From: Leptolyngbyaceae cyanobacterium RU_5_1
GTDB taxonomy: Bacteria; Cyanobacteriota; Cyanobacteriia; Leptolyngbyales; Leptolyngbyaceae
Direction: 5' to 3'
NCBI GenBank assembly: GCA_012034055.1
Contig: JAAUSG010000015.1
Span: 1-43,248 of the forward strand
Length of the DNA stretch: 43,248 nt
Each line of letters starts with the position of its first letter. Position 1 is the first letter of the stretch. A program made the translations under genes and the position numbers. The notes under the pieces were generated by a model. It made no database searches. It saw only the letters and a program-made list of their open reading frames with translations, and was not told the origin of the DNA. Shown here one piece after another: positions 9,600-20,191 of the stretch.

Positions 9600-10137
9600 A
9601 TCGCTCCTCACCCATCACGGCACCGCTGTTATTCGTCATTGGTCATTGGTCATTGACGCGATGTGCGACTTTTCTAAAACGCCTGCAAAGACTGCCCTCA
9701 CCTAGCCCTCTCCGATTGGGAGAGGGAAACAGAAATGTCCGAAAGCCCTTCTCCTTGGGGAGAAGGGTTGGGATGAGAGCAAAATTAGTTGCACATCGCG
9801 TCATTGGTCACTGGTCACTGGTCATTAGTCCTTTGCGAATGACCAATGACCAATGATCATCTTATTCAAAGCTACGCACGATGGTTTCAGAAGGCGCTAG
9901 AATCATTGACTCAGGACATGTAGCAAGCAACAGCATTTAGTCAATTAAGATACCAATTTGGTTACCACTGGACTCTTCTGCAGTTGGCTTTGCCTGTAAT
10001 GTTTATGAACCGCCTCTAGTTTTTAGAGTTTCGTCCTTTTATAGTTGGTTGTCTGTACATCTTGTCTCCCTGCTTTCTTCAAGGCACTCTGCATCTTCAT
10101 AGGCTGGGAATTTTAATCACACATCGCAGGTAAACCA
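9600..10137. other. Repeat-rich intergenic region upstream of Fd-GOGAT
   Basis: No gene was supported. It holds tandem ggtcatt/ggtcact heptamers at about 9635-9655 and 9800-9858 flanking an inverted-repeat element (9654-9803). From 9862 to 10137 the sequence is AT-rich leader. I searched by eye for an NtcA site (GTA-N8-TAC) in front of the glutamate synthase and did not find one. Confidence 0.6.
9654..9803. mobile_element. MITE-like 150-bp inverted-repeat element
   Basis: The termini tgacgcgatgtgc (9654-9666) and gcacatcgcgtca (9791-9803) are perfect 13-bp inverted repeats. Inside are two stem-loops, ccctctcc-gattg-ggagaggg and cccttctcc-ttgg-ggagaaggg, and the outer parts ctcacctagccctctcc and the complement of ggagaagggttgggatgag are again imperfect inverted copies. 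There is no coding capacity. The tandem ggtcatt repeats on both sides are typical cyanobacterial STRR sequence. Confidence 0.6.
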
Positions 10138-13100
10138 TTGGTAAACCTGGAACAATCTCGATCCATCAAATCAGCGAAGTACGTCATCGTCATGGGTAAA
10201 ACAGTTGTGAATCAGGACATCGATCACTTGAGCGTTGGGTATGCAGGTCAACCCTGGCTGGTAGAAGAGCGGGATGCCTGCGGAGTTGGATTCATTGCCG
10301 ATCCGAAAGGGCGGGCAACCCATGACCTGATTGAGAAGGCGTTGATTGCGGCAACCTGTGTCGAGCATCGGGGTGGCTGTAGTGCGGATCAGGATTCGGG
10401 GGATGGGGCTGGGTTGATGACATCAATCCCCTGGGAGCTGTTTGAGCCGTGGTTTGCGGCAAACGGAATTGCCTGCGATCGCGCCGCGACCGACCATATT
10501 GGCGTCGCCATGATTTTCTTGCCAATCGAGGCGAATCTGGCTGCGATCGCCCGCACGCTGCTGGAGCAAGTGGTAGCCGAGGAAGGTGCCAAGGTGCTGG
10601 GCTGGCGAATGGTTCCGGTTGAACCGGAAACCCTGGGCGTTCAGGCCCGGGAAAACCAACCCCAGATTGAGCAACTGTTGGTTCAGTCCCACAAGCGAGG
10701 AGATGAACTGGAGCGGCAACTCTACCTGATCCGTAAGCGGGTTTTGGCAGCCGCGGAGCGAGAAGCCCAGGCAATGGGAGATGAAAAAGCGTTTGACGAT
10801 TTTTACCTCTGCTCGTTCTCCTCGCGCACGATTGTCTACAAAGGAATGGTGCGCTCTGCGGTTTTGGGAGAGTTCTACACTGACCTGCGGCAACCTGAGT
10901 ACAAAAGTGCGTTTGCGCTTTATCACCGCCGCTTCAGCACCAACACGATGCCCAAGTGGCCACTCGCGCAACCGATGCGGCTCCTGGGGCATAACGGCGA
11001 GATCAACACATTGCTAGGCAACGTGAACTGGATGATGGCGCGGCAGGCAGATCTGGCTCACACCTGCTGGGAAAACCGCCTCGTTGATCTGATGCCATCC
11101 GTCAAGCCCGAAAACAGCGATTCTGCCAACTTAGACAACGTATTTGAACTACTGGTGCGATCGGGTCGCAGTCCCCAGGAAGCCTTGATGATCATGGTGC
11201 CGGAAGCGTATCAAAACCAGCCTGACCTGGCCGATTATCCAGAGATTATTGACTTTTACGAGTACTACAGTGGCATTCAAGAACCCTGGGACGGTCCCGC
11301 GCTGCTGGCGTTTTGTGATGGCAAGGTCGTGGGGGCCACGCTCGATCGCAATGGTCTACGTCCAGCCCGGTATGCGATTACCCGTGATGGTTACGTTGCG
11401 GTTTCTTCAGAAGCAGGGGTGATCGATCTGCCCGAAGCGGACATCGTTGAGAAGGGGCGACTCGGTCCGGGGCAAATGATTGCGGTTGACCTGGAGAAGC
11501 AGGAGATTCTCAAGAATTGGCAGATCAAGCAGCGGATTGCCAGCGCTAAATCCTACGGTGAATGGCTGAAGCAGCATCGCTACGACCTGAAACCCCAACC
11601 CTTCGTGGACACGACTCCCCGTATCCCAGCAGCGGATCTATTGCGCTACCAGACTGCCTTTGGCTACACAGCTGAAGACGTAGAAATGATCATTCAGGAG
11701 ATGGCGGCGCAGGGCAAAGAACCCACCTTCTGTATGGGGGATGACATTCCGCTGGCGGTGTTGTCTGCTAAACCGCGCCTCCTCTATGACTACTTCAAAC
11801 AGCGGTTTGCTCAGGTGACGAATCCCGCGATCGATCCCTATCGAGAAAAGCTGGTGATGTCTCTCTCGATGCAGTTGGGAGAGCGGGGGAACCTGCTGGA
11901 AACCACGCCTGAGTATGCTTACCTGCTCAAACTGGAGTCTCCGGTTCTGAGCGATGAAGATCTAGAGCAAATTCGGGAATCGGGATTTGCAACCGCTAGC
12001 CTGACAACCTTGTTTGAGATTGCATCAGGGCCGGAGGGCTTACAGCAGGCGGTGGATGACTTGTGCCAAAAAGCGGCTGAGGCGGTGCGCAGCGGACAGA
12101 AGATCCTGATTTTGAGCGATCGCTCCTCCCAGACTGGCAGTGCAACTAACCTCAGTGCCGAATGCAGCTATATCCCGCCGCTGCTGGCCGTGGGTGCCGT
12201 TCACCATCACCTGATTCGTCAGGGTTTGCGGATGAAGGCATCTTTGATTGTAGACACGGCCCAATGCTGGAGCACGCATCACTTTGCTTGCCTGGTGGGT
12301 TACGGAGCCAGTGCAGTCTGTCCCTACCTGTCCCTGGAAACGGTGCGCCAGTGGTGGGCAGACCCCAAAACCCAGAGCTTTATGGAGCGGGGCAAGCTGA
12401 AAGCAATTCCGCTAGCAACTGCTCAAACCAATTATCGCAAAGCTATAGAAGACGGGCTGCTGAAGATTCTCTCCAAGATGGGGATTTCGCTGCTGTCTAG
12501 CTATCACGGGGCGCAAATTTTTGAGGCGATCGGGATTGGGTCTGATCTGCTTTACCTCGGCTTCGCTGGCACCGCTTCCCGCTTAGGCGGCTTGAGTGTG
12601 ACCGATTTGGCAAACGAGGTGCTGTCCTTCCATAGCCGCGCCTTCCCAGAGTTGACCGTTAAAAAGCTGGAAAACTTCGGCTTCGTCAATTACCGTCCCG
12701 GTGGCGAATACCACATGAACAGCCCCGAAATGGCGAAGCATCTGCACAAGGCTGTCGATGCAAAGTCCTACGATCACTATGCGCTGTACATGAAGTACCT
12801 GGAAGAGCGGCCCCTGACGGCACTGCGCGATCTGCTTGATCTGAACAGCGATCGCCCCTCCATTCCCGTAGAAGAAGTCGAATCGGCGGCTGAGATTGTC
12901 AAGCGCTTCTGCACCGGTGGCATGTCCCTGGGTGCGCTGTCGCGGGAGGCCCATGAGACGCTGGCGATCGCCATGAACCGAATTGGCGGCAAGTCCAACT
13001 CTGGGGAAGGCGGCGAAGACCCGGTGCGCTTCCGAGTTCTGGATGATGTGGATGAAACGGGGCGATCGGCGGCACTGCCTCACCTCAAAGGTCTACGCAA

Positions 13101-14859
13101 CGGCGATGTGGCTAGCTCCGCGATTAAGCAAATTGCCTCTGGGCGCTTTGGCGTCACCCCAGAGTATCTGATGAATGCCAAACAGCTTGAGATCAAGATT
13201 GCTCAAGGCGCGAAGCCTGGCGAAGGCGGTCAGCTTCCCGGCAATAAGGTCAGCCCCTACATTGCCATGCTGCGCCGCTCCAAACCAGGTGTCACCCTGA
13301 TTTCACCGCCACCGCACCACGACATTTACTCGATTGAAGACCTGGCGCAACTGATCTTTGACCTGCACCAGATCAACCCCAGGGCAAAGGTCTCCGTGAA
13401 ACTGGTAGCCGAAGTTGGGATTGGCACGATCGCGGCTGGGGTTGCCAAAGCCAACGCTGATATTATTCAAATCTCTGGACACGATGGCGGGACAGGTGCC
13501 TCTCCCCTCAGCTCAATCAAACATGCCGGTAGCCCGTGGGAATTGGGGTTGACCGAAGTGCATCGACTGCTGATGGAGAACCGGCTTCGCGATCGCGTCA
13601 TTCTGCGTGTGGATGGCGGCATCAAAACCGGTTGGGATGTAATTATGGCGGCGCTGATGGGCGGTGAAGAATTCGGCTTTGGCTCGATCGCCATGATTGC
13701 CGAAGGCTGCATCATGGCCCGCATTTGCCACACTAACAACTGCCCGGTGGGAGTCGCCAGCCAAAGAGAGGAACTACGTAAGCGTTTCACCGGCATTCCA
13801 GAGCACGTCGTCAACTTCTTCTTCTTCATTGCCGAAGAAGCCCGCTCAATCCTGGCACGGCTGGGTTACAAGTCCCTGAACGACATCATTGGTCGTGCCG
13901 ACCTGTTGAAAGTGCGCGAAGGCGTCAAGATTCCCAAAACGGCAAGTCTCAACTTAAACTGCCTGACCAATCTGCCCGACACCCGCGCAGACCGCTCCTG
14001 GCTGCAGCACGAGGAGGTGCACAGCAACGGCTATGTCCTGGATGACGAGCTATTGGCCAATCCAGAGATTCAAGCGGCGATCGCCAACCAGACCAGCGTT
14101 ACCCAGACCATCAACGTCGTCAACACCGATCGCACCGTTGGAGCCAGACTGGCAGGAGCGATCGCCAAACAGTACGGCAACAGCGGTTTTACCGGACAAA
14201 TCACGCTTAACTTCAAGGGCGCAGCGGGTCAAAGCTTTGCAGCCTTCAACCTGCCGGGTATGGTGCTCCACTTAGAAGGCGAAGCCAACGACTATGTGGG
14301 CAAGGGGATGCACGGTGGTGAAATCAGTATCGTTCCCCCCGCAGAGGCAACCTACGATCCCTCCGAAAACGTGCTCATTGGCAATACCTGCCTCTATGGG
14401 GCAACAGGCGGTACCCTATATGCCCTCGGTCAAGCCGGTGAGCGCTTTGGGGTGCGCAACTCTCAAGCAAAAGCCGTGATTGAAGGCGCGGGCGATCACT
14501 GCTGCGAATATATGACGGGCGGCGTGATTGTTGTCCTGGGCAAAACCGGACGCAATGTGGGGGCTGGGATGACGGGCGGATTGGCGTACTTCCTGGATGA
14601 AGACGGCAGTTTCCCCACCAAGGTCAACCCCGAAATCGTCAAGCCGCAGCGAATTGTCTCCCCCGTTGGTGAGCAACAGTTGAAAGAGCTAATTCAGTCC
14701 CACGCCGAGCGCACCGGTAGCCAAAAAGCCAGGCAGATTTTAGATAATTGGTCTGACTATCTGCCCAAGTTCTGGCAGGTCGTCCCACCATCCGAAAAAG
14801 ATTCACCCGAAGTGAATCCCGAGGCCTCGACGGACAAGGTACTCAGCCCGGTGTCGTAG
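10138..14859 (+). CDS. glsF: Glutamate synthase, ferredoxin-dependent type
   Basis: The large single-subunit glutamate synthase makes two glutamates from glutamine and 2-oxoglutarate and completes the GS-GOGAT cycle. At 1573 residues it has the class II amidotransferase domain, whose nucleophile is the cysteine in ERDACGVGF (residue 48 from the TTG, 30 from the ATG). This is followed by the central domain, the FMN domain ([23 protein letters not shown]-like segment) and the 3Fe-4S cysteines C-x5-C-x4-C in [15 protein letters not shown] (about residue 1190). The C-terminal glycine-rich helix ends it. No NADPH subunit gene is adjacent, fitting the plant/cyanobacterial ferredoxin enzyme. The track start is a TTG at 10138; the ATG at 10192 ([12 protein letters not shown]) is equally possible, and the residues before the cysteine are removed in mature enzymes. 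Symbols in use include glsF, gltS and gltB. Confidence 0.93.
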   Translation: MVNLEQSRSIKSAKYVIVMGKTVVNQDIDHLSVGYAGQPWLVEERDACGVGFIADPKGRATHDLIEKALIAATCVEHRGGCSADQDSGDGAGLMTSIPWELFEPWFAANGIACDRAATDHIGVAMIFLPIEANLAAIARTLLEQVVAEEGAKVLGWRMVPVEPETLGVQARENQPQIEQLLVQSHKRGDELERQLYLIRKRVLAAAEREAQAMGDEKAFDDFYLCSFSSRTIVYKGMVRSAVLGEFYTDLRQPEYKSAFALYHRRFSTNTMPKWPLAQPMRLLGHNGEINTLLGNVNWMMARQADLAHTCWENRLVDLMPSVKPENSDSANLDNVFELLVRSGRSPQEALMIMVPEAYQNQPDLADYPEIIDFYEYYSGIQEPWDGPALLAFCDGKVVGATLDRNGLRPARYAITRDGYVAVSSEAGVIDLPEADIVEKGRLGPGQMIAVDLEKQEILKNWQIKQRIASAKSYGEWLKQHRYDLKPQPFVDTTPRIPAADLLRYQTAFGYTAEDVEMIIQEMAAQGKEPTFCMGDDIPLAVLSAKPRLLYDYFKQRFAQVTNPAIDPYREKLVMSLSMQLGERGNLLETTPEYAYLLKLESPVLSDEDLEQIRESGFATASLTTLFEIASGPEGLQQAVDDLCQKAAEAVRSGQKILILSDRSSQTGSATNLSAECSYIPPLLAVGAVHHHLIRQGLRMKASLIVDTAQCWSTHHFACLVGYGASAVCPYLSLETVRQWWADPKTQSFMERGKLKAIPLATAQTNYRKAIEDGLLKILSKMGISLLSSYHGAQIFEAIGIGSDLLYLGFAGTASRLGGLSVTDLANEVLSFHSRAFPELTVKKLENFGFVNYRPGGEYHMNSPEMAKHLHKAVDAKSYDHYALYMKYLEERPLTALRDLLDLNSDRPSIPVEEVESAAEIVKRFCTGGMSLGALSREAHETLAIAMNRIGGKSNSGEGGEDPVRFRVLDDVDETGRSAALPHLKGLRNGDVASSAIKQIASGRFGVTPEYLMNAKQLEIKIAQGAKPGEGGQLPGNKVSPYIAMLRRSKPGVTLISPPPHHDIYSIEDLAQLIFDLHQINPRAKVSVKLVAEVGIGTIAAGVAKANADIIQISGHDGGTGASPLSSIKHAGSPWELGLTEVHRLLMENRLRDRVILRVDGGIKTGWDVIMAALMGGEEFGFGSIAMIAEGCIMARICHTNNCPVGVASQREELRKRFTGIPEHVVNFFFFIAEEARSILARLGYKSLNDIIGRADLLKVREGVKIPKTASLNLNCLTNLPDTRADRSWLQHEEVHSNGYVLDDELLANPEIQAAIANQTSVTQTINVVNTDRTVGARLAGAIAKQYGNSGFTGQITLNFKGAAGQSFAAFNLPGMVLHLEGEANDYVGKGMHGGEISIVPPAEATYDPSENVLIGNTCLYGATGGTLYALGQAGERFGVRNSQAKAVIEGAGDHCCEYMTGGVIVVLGKTGRNVGAGMTGGLAYFLDEDGSFPTKVNPEIVKPQRIVSPVGEQQLKELIQSHAERTGSQKARQILDNWSDYLPKFWQVVPPSEKDSPEVNPEASTDKVLSPVS

Positions 14860-14913
14860 CCCTTTCATATAGCAAGCTAACCACTTAATTGGCGTCGCCG
14901 CCATCTCAGGTGA

Positions 14914-16110
14914 TTAATTCAACTCTCCCATTAATCCTGTCAAGGGTTGGCTTTGCTCAACCCCCTTGCTTTGGACCAGTACACCAAAGTTGCCTAATCC
15001 GATTGGATTGATCAGGGTATGTAATGCTTCGCGATCGCGCAGTTTCGCTTGAATCTCGCTGGGATCAGTGGAATTAGACTGACTCAAAGCGGCAAGTCGG
15101 TTTCCCAATCCCAATGCCATCAGAAATAATCCCTGTTTGGTCAAGCCAACGAACTCTAAACCGCACTGATCTCCCTGTTTCTGTAAGGCCGTGAAGTCAA
15201 CATGGGCTGTAATGTCTTGCTGACCCACATAGATATAGGGGTTGGAATGGTGGGCATGGCGGTAGTAACACTGTAAAGTGCCCTGAGACCGGGCGGGGCT
15301 GTAGTAGCGATCGCTCGGATACCCATAGTCGATCGTCAACACATACCCCTGCCGCAATCGCCTGGCTACATCAGCAATCCAGTCCAACGCGGCCAAATTC
15401 ACGTCACTGCGGTAGCCAGTCGGGTACTGCGGAGGCCGTAAATCAATTCCCACTAAGTTGAAATACTCTGCCAGCCTGGGAGTTGAGAGATCAGCAGTGA
15501 CCTCAATAAACTGTGGATAGCCATCTTCAGGAGCATCCCGTGAACCGGCTGCTAGTGAAACGTAAACTTCCTTGAGTTGTTCTTCCGCAACGGTAATTTG
15601 GTGAACCGGCAACGCATCTACAAGTTCATTTGAGAAAAAACAGCCTGTGATTGAGTCTGGGGAAATGTCCTCAAACTGGCACCAACGCACCTCAGCACCC
15701 ATATCTCCTAAACAATTCAATTGCCGCTTTTGTTCCTCAACCAGTGCCGCCGCTCGTTCAATAATGATGTACTGCAGTCCACTCGAAAATTCAGGATACT
15801 TCTGGGCTAAGTAACGTAAAATGTCTGCTGCCAGCAACCCCTGTCCTGCCCCCATTTCTACCAGGGTGAAGGGGTGCGGCGGCTGCAGGATCTGCCACAT
15901 CTGCACAAACTGTTCAGCCAGGAGTTGCCCAAAGTCCGCACCGAGATGGGGAGAGGTAAAGAAATCGCCAGCCGCACCAATCCTCCTTGGGGATGTCGCG
16001 TAATACCCGTGCTGCGGATGGTACAGCGCTAAACTCATGTATTCAGCGAATGTGATTCGATAATCAGAACTCTCGATAATCCGTCGGGCGATCGCATTAC
16101 CGAGAGTCAT
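14914..16110 (-). CDS. SAM-dependent methyltransferase, MidA/NDUFAF7 family
   Basis: Class I methyltransferase family whose eukaryotic member NDUFAF7 dimethylates an arginine of complex I. In cyanobacteria the target may be the NDH-1 complex, but this is inferred. The opening ITFAEYMSLALYHPQHGYYA and AAGDFFTSPHLGADFGQ are the family signature. The SAM-binding motif is VEMGAGQGLLAADIL (about residue 100) and later VLTIDYGYPSDRYY. I placed the start at ATG 16108-16110 (MTLGNAIARRIIE), giving 398 residues; a GTG start 13 codons upstream is possible. It stands alone, convergent with the glutamate synthase gene. Confidence 0.88.
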   Translation of the reverse strand: MTLGNAIARRIIESSDYRITFAEYMSLALYHPQHGYYATSPRRIGAAGDFFTSPHLGADFGQLLAEQFVQMWQILQPPHPFTLVEMGAGQGLLAADILRYLAQKYPEFSSGLQYIIIERAAALVEEQKRQLNCLGDMGAEVRWCQFEDISPDSITGCFFSNELVDALPVHQITVAEEQLKEVYVSLAAGSRDAPEDGYPQFIEVTADLSTPRLAEYFNLVGIDLRPPQYPTGYRSDVNLAALDWIADVARRLRQGYVLTIDYGYPSDRYYSPARSQGTLQCYYRHAHHSNPYIYVGQQDITAHVDFTALQKQGDQCGLEFVGLTKQGLFLMALGLGNRLAALSQSNSTDPSEIQAKLRDREALHTLINPIGLGNFGVLVQSKGVEQSQPLTGLMGELN

Positions 16111-16385
16111 GCTGTTGAATTTATCCAGTTGCACGATTCTGTCCACCACCTGTAGCGGCTTGCATTAGACCTCTTCCATAAATGCTGACTTGGGGCTAAA
16201 GAGTCAATCCCTGCTGTGCAGGAGCCATCGGTTGCTGTAGAAAGTCTATTGTGACATAGCTGAAAGGTCTGACAGAACGGCACGTCTACTAATTGAAGAT
16301 GCGTTAACTGTTCATACAAACGGCATCTATTACTATTCAAGTGTTTCAACACCACACTCCGCAGTTACAAACCTTACCTTGACAA

Positions 16386-16583
16386 CTACTCGGCTTGGCT
16401 GGCATATTCTGCTGTACCACTATCAAATGCGATCGCGAACTTAGAGTGCGGCTGCATTTGTTTGAGCATTTTCAGATAGGCTTCAGCATCGTTGCGACGC
16501 CGAAAGCGAATCACGATTAGTTGTTTCAGATTAGGCATTAGTTTGTGGATGACCCAGGGACTGAGCTTCTGTTGATACGTCAT
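16386..16583 (-). CDS. Small conserved cyanobacterial protein, unknown function
   Basis: A basic 65-residue protein. I chose the ATG giving MTYQQKLSPWVIHKL; a GTG five codons upstream is an alternative. The pattern LSPWV-x(4-6)-MPNLKQ followed by an RFRRRNDAEAYLKMLKQM helix resembles a family of short hypothetical proteins I have seen in many cyanobacteria. No catalytic motif, membrane segment or metal ligand set is visible. It sits alone between midA and cbiD in a gap of about 750 bases. Confidence 0.6.
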   Translation of the reverse strand: MTYQQKLSPWVIHKLMPNLKQLIVIRFRRRNDAEAYLKMLKQMQPHSKFAIAFDSGTAEYASQAE

Positions 16584-16805
16584 AATTTCACTTCTCACCT
16601 ATTCGGCTAATGGTTTTGTCAAAACTTAGCGAACCCCTAAAGCAGCCAGAGCGATATCGTTAAATCTCCTAAACGCTGGATGTAGGTTCTCTTTGAAAGT
16701 GACACTACTATAGATAGCGGTTAATGGCTAAAACTGCAAAGCTTTTTACAATTTCACACAATTCCCAAATTCCGCCCGTCAGACTGCATCATCAGTCGCG
16801 CAAAC

Positions 16806-16862
16806 CTCCTCCGCCCTCCGTCCTCCCTCCTCCCTCCTCCCTCCTCCGTCCTCCCTCCTCCT
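16806..16862. repeat. CCTCC low-complexity tract before cbiD
   Basis: A 57-base run made of cctccctcctccctcc-type units. It is purine-free on the plus strand and GGAGGGAGG-rich on the minus strand, so it can form a G-quadruplex or triplex. It ends directly before the probable cbiD start. If the upstream ATG at 16724 were used, the tract would encode a proline/serine-rich stretch not found in CbiD. Confidence 0.8.
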
Positions 16863-16864
16863 TG

Positions 16865-17989
16865 ATGTCCTCTCTTCCCCCCCGCTCTGGTTACACCCTG
16901 CCGGTGTTCGCCTGTGCAGCCGCGATCGCGGCCCTGCACACGCTGCGTCACACAACCTCCCCGACCGCCGTTCCAGTCAACCTGATCGCCCCACCTGAAA
17001 CGGTTGCAATTCCAGTTGAACAGTCCGCCAGACTCCATGCCAACGCTGCCCTTGCCATTACTCGCAGTGATCCGGGCGACAATTTGGATCTAACCCGCCA
17101 TACACCGGTTTGGGCACTGGTGGAGTGGGGGGCTTCTGATCAACCCGATGCAATCTTGTTGCAGGCTGGAGAAGGACTGGGACGGCTAAACACGGCAGAG
17201 GGTTCGCCTGCCATTTACGCCTACGCCCGGCAACTACTGCTAGAGAACCTGCGATCGTGGCTTCAATCTGGGGAGTCCATTCGAGTCACCCTGATTTTGC
17301 CGCAGGGTCGGGAGTTAGCGAAGCGCACTTCAAATGAGGCATTTGGAGTCGTGGAGGGGCTATCCTTGCTGGGGACCACTGGGATTTCTCAGCCCCTCAG
17401 CGCACCCGGTCAACTAGAGGCTTATCGAGCAGAACTGCGCCAGAAAGTCGCGCACTCCGATGGTTTGGTGTTTTGTGTGGGAGAAAATGGGCTGGATTTA
17501 GCTCAACAGCTCGGTGTAGATACGGCACGATTGGTAAAAACGGCGAACTGGCTGGGTCCGCTATTAGTAGAGGCGGGACTGCAGGGCGTCGAGTCGATTC
17601 TCCTGTTTGGGTATCACGGGAAGCTGATCAAGCTAGCAGGCGGAATTTTCCATACCCACCATCATGTTGCCGATGGACGGCTGGAGATTCTGACTGCCCA
17701 TTGTGTCAACGCTGGACTGGCAACTCAGGAACTGCAGGCAATCTTTGCTAGCCAAACCGCGGAGGATGGGTTGAAGTATTTGGAACATCTGGACGCTACA
17801 GGTAGCAGTCGTTGGACAACGCAGGTCTATGGGGCGATCGCGGAAACTATCGATCGCCGCGCTCAAGCATACATCTATGCCCATAGCAATTCCCAGGTCA
17901 GGATTGGAACCATCTTGTTTGACCGTCGCCGTCAAATTATTGTCCAAAGCAAAACGGCGTCTGCGCTGCTAGACCGCTTGCAAATCTAA
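16865..17989 (+). CDS. cbiD: Cobalt-precorrin-5B C1-methyltransferase CbiD
   Basis: Methylates C-1 of the corrin ring using SAM in the oxygen-independent cobalamin pathway. The protein starts naturally at MSSLPPRSGYTLPVFACAAA, because RSGYTLPVFACAAAIAAL is the CbiD N-terminus. The longer open frame from 16724 adds a low-complexity PPPSVLPPPSS segment that I regard as untranslated. From 16865 it is 374 residues, the family length. Other CbiD traits are DPGDNLDLTRHTPVWALVEW-like, PQGRELAKRTSNEAFGV (about residues 145-160) and GYHGKLIKLAGGIFHTHHH. No cobalamin riboswitch was seen upstream. It runs co-directionally into guaA, a neighbourhood I recall from other cyanobacteria. Confidence 0.9.
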   Translation: MSSLPPRSGYTLPVFACAAAIAALHTLRHTTSPTAVPVNLIAPPETVAIPVEQSARLHANAALAITRSDPGDNLDLTRHTPVWALVEWGASDQPDAILLQAGEGLGRLNTAEGSPAIYAYARQLLLENLRSWLQSGESIRVTLILPQGRELAKRTSNEAFGVVEGLSLLGTTGISQPLSAPGQLEAYRAELRQKVAHSDGLVFCVGENGLDLAQQLGVDTARLVKTANWLGPLLVEAGLQGVESILLFGYHGKLIKLAGGIFHTHHHVADGRLEILTAHCVNAGLATQELQAIFASQTAEDGLKYLEHLDATGSSRWTTQVYGAIAETIDRRAQAYIYAHSNSQVRIGTILFDRRRQIIVQSKTASALLDRLQI

Positions 17990-18130
17990 ATCTAATCCAA
18001 ATGTTTACTCAAACAACCCTACCAGTCGAGTTAGAATTAAAAGAATTAACCTTAACTTTTGTAAAGCTTCTCTTCAAAAGCCTCTAGAGATCCGAATAGT
18101 CCACCGTTAGCAGTGATACCAGGAACAGTG

Positions 18131-19738
18131 GTGACTCTACAGACGCAACAGCAACCCCACACTGAAGTGGTTGTTCAGCTCAACCGCCAGATGATTGTGA
18201 TTTTAGACTTTGGTTCCCAATACTCTGAGCTGATTGCCCGCCGTATTCGGGAAACCCAGGTTTATTCTGAAGTCCTTTCCTACCGCACTTCGGCTGACCA
18301 GCTTCGCCAGCTCAACCCCAAGGGCATCATCTTATCTGGTGGGCCCAGTTCAGTGTATGACAAGGGCGCGCCCAATTGTGATCCCGAAATTTGGAATTTA
18401 GGAATTCCCATTCTGGGGGTTTGCTATGGGATGCAGCTGATGGTGCAGCAGCTTGGCGGTGGAGTGGAGCGATCGCAGCGGGGAGAGTATGGTAAAGCTT
18501 CCCTGCAGATTGATGATCCCACTGACCTGCTGACCAACGTGGAAGACGGCACCACGATGTGGATGAGTCATAGCGATTCCGTAACCCGCCTACCAGATGG
18601 GTTTTCGATTCTGGCCCATACGGACAACACCCCCTGCGCGACGATCGCCGACCACGACCAGAAACTCTACGGCGTTCAGTTCCATCCAGAAGTGGTGCAT
18701 TCGATTGGCGGACAGGCACTGATTCGCAATTTTGTTTACCACATCTGTGACTGCGAACCCACCTGGACAACAGCGGCGTTTGTGGAAGAATCCGTGCGAG
18801 AAATTCGCGCCAAAGTGGGGGATAAACGAGTCTTGCTGGCCCTGTCGGGTGGGGTAGACTCCTCAACCCTGGCGTTTCTGCTGCACCGGGCGATCGGTGA
18901 CCAGCTCACCTGTATGTTCATCGACCAGGGCTTTATGCGCAAGCTGGAGCCAGAACGGTTGGTGAAGCTGTTTCAGGAGCAGTTCCACATTCCGGTGGAG
19001 TATGTGAATGCCCGCGATCGCTTTCTGGCTCTTGTAAACGGCGTTACCGACCCGGAAGAAAAGCGCAAACACATTGGGCACGAATTCATCCGCGTGTTTG
19101 AGGAAGAATCCAAGCGCCTCGGACCCTTTGACTATCTGGCGCAGGGTACCCTCTACCCTGATGTGATTGAATCTGCCGATACCAACGTCGATCCGCAAAC
19201 CGGTGAGCGAGTTGCGGTCAAAATCAAAAGTCACCACAATGTTGGCGGTTTGCCCAAAGACCTGCGCTTCAAGCTGATTGAACCGCTACGCAAGCTGTTT
19301 AAGGACGAAGTGCGCAAAGTGGGGCGATCGATCGGACTGCCCGAAGAAATTGTGCAGCGACAGCCCTTCCCCGGTCCTGGTCTGGCCATCCGCATCTTAG
19401 GAGAAATCACTGAAGAGCGACTGGACATTCTGCGCGAGGCCGACTTCATCGTTCGCCAGGAAATCAATCGACACGGCATTTACAACGAGCTATGGCAAGC
19501 CTTCGCGGTGCTGCTGCCAATTCGCAGCGTCGGCGTCATGGGCGACCAGCGCACTTATGCATACCCCATCGTCCTGCGCTTAGTGACCAGCGAAGACGGC
19601 ATGACCGCTGATTGGGCTAGAGTTCCCTACGATTTTCTGGAACTGGTCTCAAATCGGATTGTCAACGAAGTTCAAGGTGTTAATCGTGTCGTCTACGATA
19701 TCACCTCCAAACCACCTGGAACGATCGAGTGGGAGTAG
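18131..19738 (+). CDS. guaA: GMP synthase, glutamine-hydrolysing
   Basis: Converts XMP to GMP using ATP and ammonia from glutamine. The class I amidotransferase part has the catalytic cysteine in GVCYGMQLM (about residue 100) and the His/Glu pair in [11 protein letters not shown]. The ATP-pyrophosphatase part has the P-loop [14 protein letters not shown] (about residue 240). The dimerisation domain ends in the typical PPGTIEWE. I prefer the GTG at 18131 (AGGA nearby, and [20 protein letters not shown] follows at the usual distance); a GTG at 18113 in the same frame adds six residues. It lies 123 bases after cbiD. A long inverted repeat follows the stop. Confidence 0.95.
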   Translation: MTLQTQQQPHTEVVVQLNRQMIVILDFGSQYSELIARRIRETQVYSEVLSYRTSADQLRQLNPKGIILSGGPSSVYDKGAPNCDPEIWNLGIPILGVCYGMQLMVQQLGGGVERSQRGEYGKASLQIDDPTDLLTNVEDGTTMWMSHSDSVTRLPDGFSILAHTDNTPCATIADHDQKLYGVQFHPEVVHSIGGQALIRNFVYHICDCEPTWTTAAFVEESVREIRAKVGDKRVLLALSGGVDSSTLAFLLHRAIGDQLTCMFIDQGFMRKLEPERLVKLFQEQFHIPVEYVNARDRFLALVNGVTDPEEKRKHIGHEFIRVFEEESKRLGPFDYLAQGTLYPDVIESADTNVDPQTGERVAVKIKSHHNVGGLPKDLRFKLIEPLRKLFKDEVRKVGRSIGLPEEIVQRQPFPGPGLAIRILGEITEERLDILREADFIVRQEINRHGIYNELWQAFAVLLPIRSVGVMGDQRTYAYPIVLRLVTSEDGMTADWARVPYDFLELVSNRIVNEVQGVNRVVYDITSKPPGTIEWE

Positions 19739-19755
19739 TGCAGCATCAGATCTCC

Positions 19756-19852
19756 AGATCCCCGACTTCTTACTGATTGGTTGCGCATGATTAGGGGTTT
19801 ACCAAAGAAGTCGGGGATCTTGCTTAGGATCCACCAAAGAAGTCGGAGATCT
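19756..19852. terminator. Palindromic repeat element after guaA
   Basis: agatccccgacttctt (19756-19771) is perfectly complementary to aagaagtcggggatct (19805-19820). A second, nearly identical copy of the right arm (ccaaagaagtcggagatct) lies at 19834-19852. The arm sequence GATCCCCGACTTCTT is a dispersed cyanobacterial repeat I recognise. The 16-bp stem close behind the guaA stop could act as a terminator, although there is no uninterrupted T tract. Confidence 0.5.
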
Positions 19853-19869
19853 CAGTTGCTTGCTTGATT

Positions 19870-19931
19870 TGTGGAAAACCTGCACAGAACCTGTGGAAAA
19901 CGCATGGAAAATACAGGTTTTCTGTGGAAAA
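19870..19931. promoter_or_regulatory. Cluster of three DnaA-box-like sites
   Basis: TGTGGAAAA occurs three times in the same orientation at 19870-19878, 19892-19900 and 19923-19931 (steps of 22 and 31 bases), with a weaker catggaaaa at 19903. The complement TTTTCCACA is the DnaA-box consensus I recall for Synechococcus. It may be a DnaA titration site, a regulatory site or part of an origin. dnaA and dnaN are not in this window. Confidence 0.45.
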
Positions 19932-20124
19932 CCTACAAAAATTTTACTAACAGAGCAAACCAATAGCGTGACCTTTGCGTTGGGGGATGGTTTCAGCCAG
20001 TTGTAGACTGGTCTGAGTCTGATAGAGACCCGTTGCTGCACTTCTTGCCGCGTCAAGCGTTGACCTTGAGCAAACGCCACTAGTGCAAGAAGTCAGAAGT
20101 ATGAAATCGAAGTACGAAGTCAGA

Positions 20125-20191
20125 AACGATGACGGGATAAGCTCTTTACTGACTTTTAACGGGCTAGTTATTTCTGCCCTGGTGTACTAGA
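20125..20191. repeat. Dispersed 66-bp repeat, copy 1
   Basis: This stretch (aacgat-acgg-...-tgtactaga) matches 22828-22893 in the same orientation. The core of 51 bases has only about four differences. Both copies are intergenic. There is no coding capacity and no terminal inverted repeats were seen. Confidence 0.75.

Noticed and set aside
9862-10137. NtcA site in front of Fd-GOGAT
   Set aside because: No GTA-N8-TAC pattern with a suitable -10 box was found by eye.
10171-13829. Many long antisense and alternate-frame open frames inside the glutamate synthase gene
   Set aside because: They have no recognisable motifs and mirror the strong codon bias of the real gene.
16600-16864. Cobalamin riboswitch before cbiD
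   Set aside because: No B12-box (GCCACTG-type) or extended conserved structure was found in the leader.
19799-20080. Minus-strand open frame of 93 codons (GTG start, AFAQGQRLTRQEVQQRVSIR)
   Set aside because: The second half runs through the palindromic repeat and the DnaA-like boxes and ends in repeat sequence. No family was recognised, and only the first about 40 codons look coding, so it is at best a fragment.
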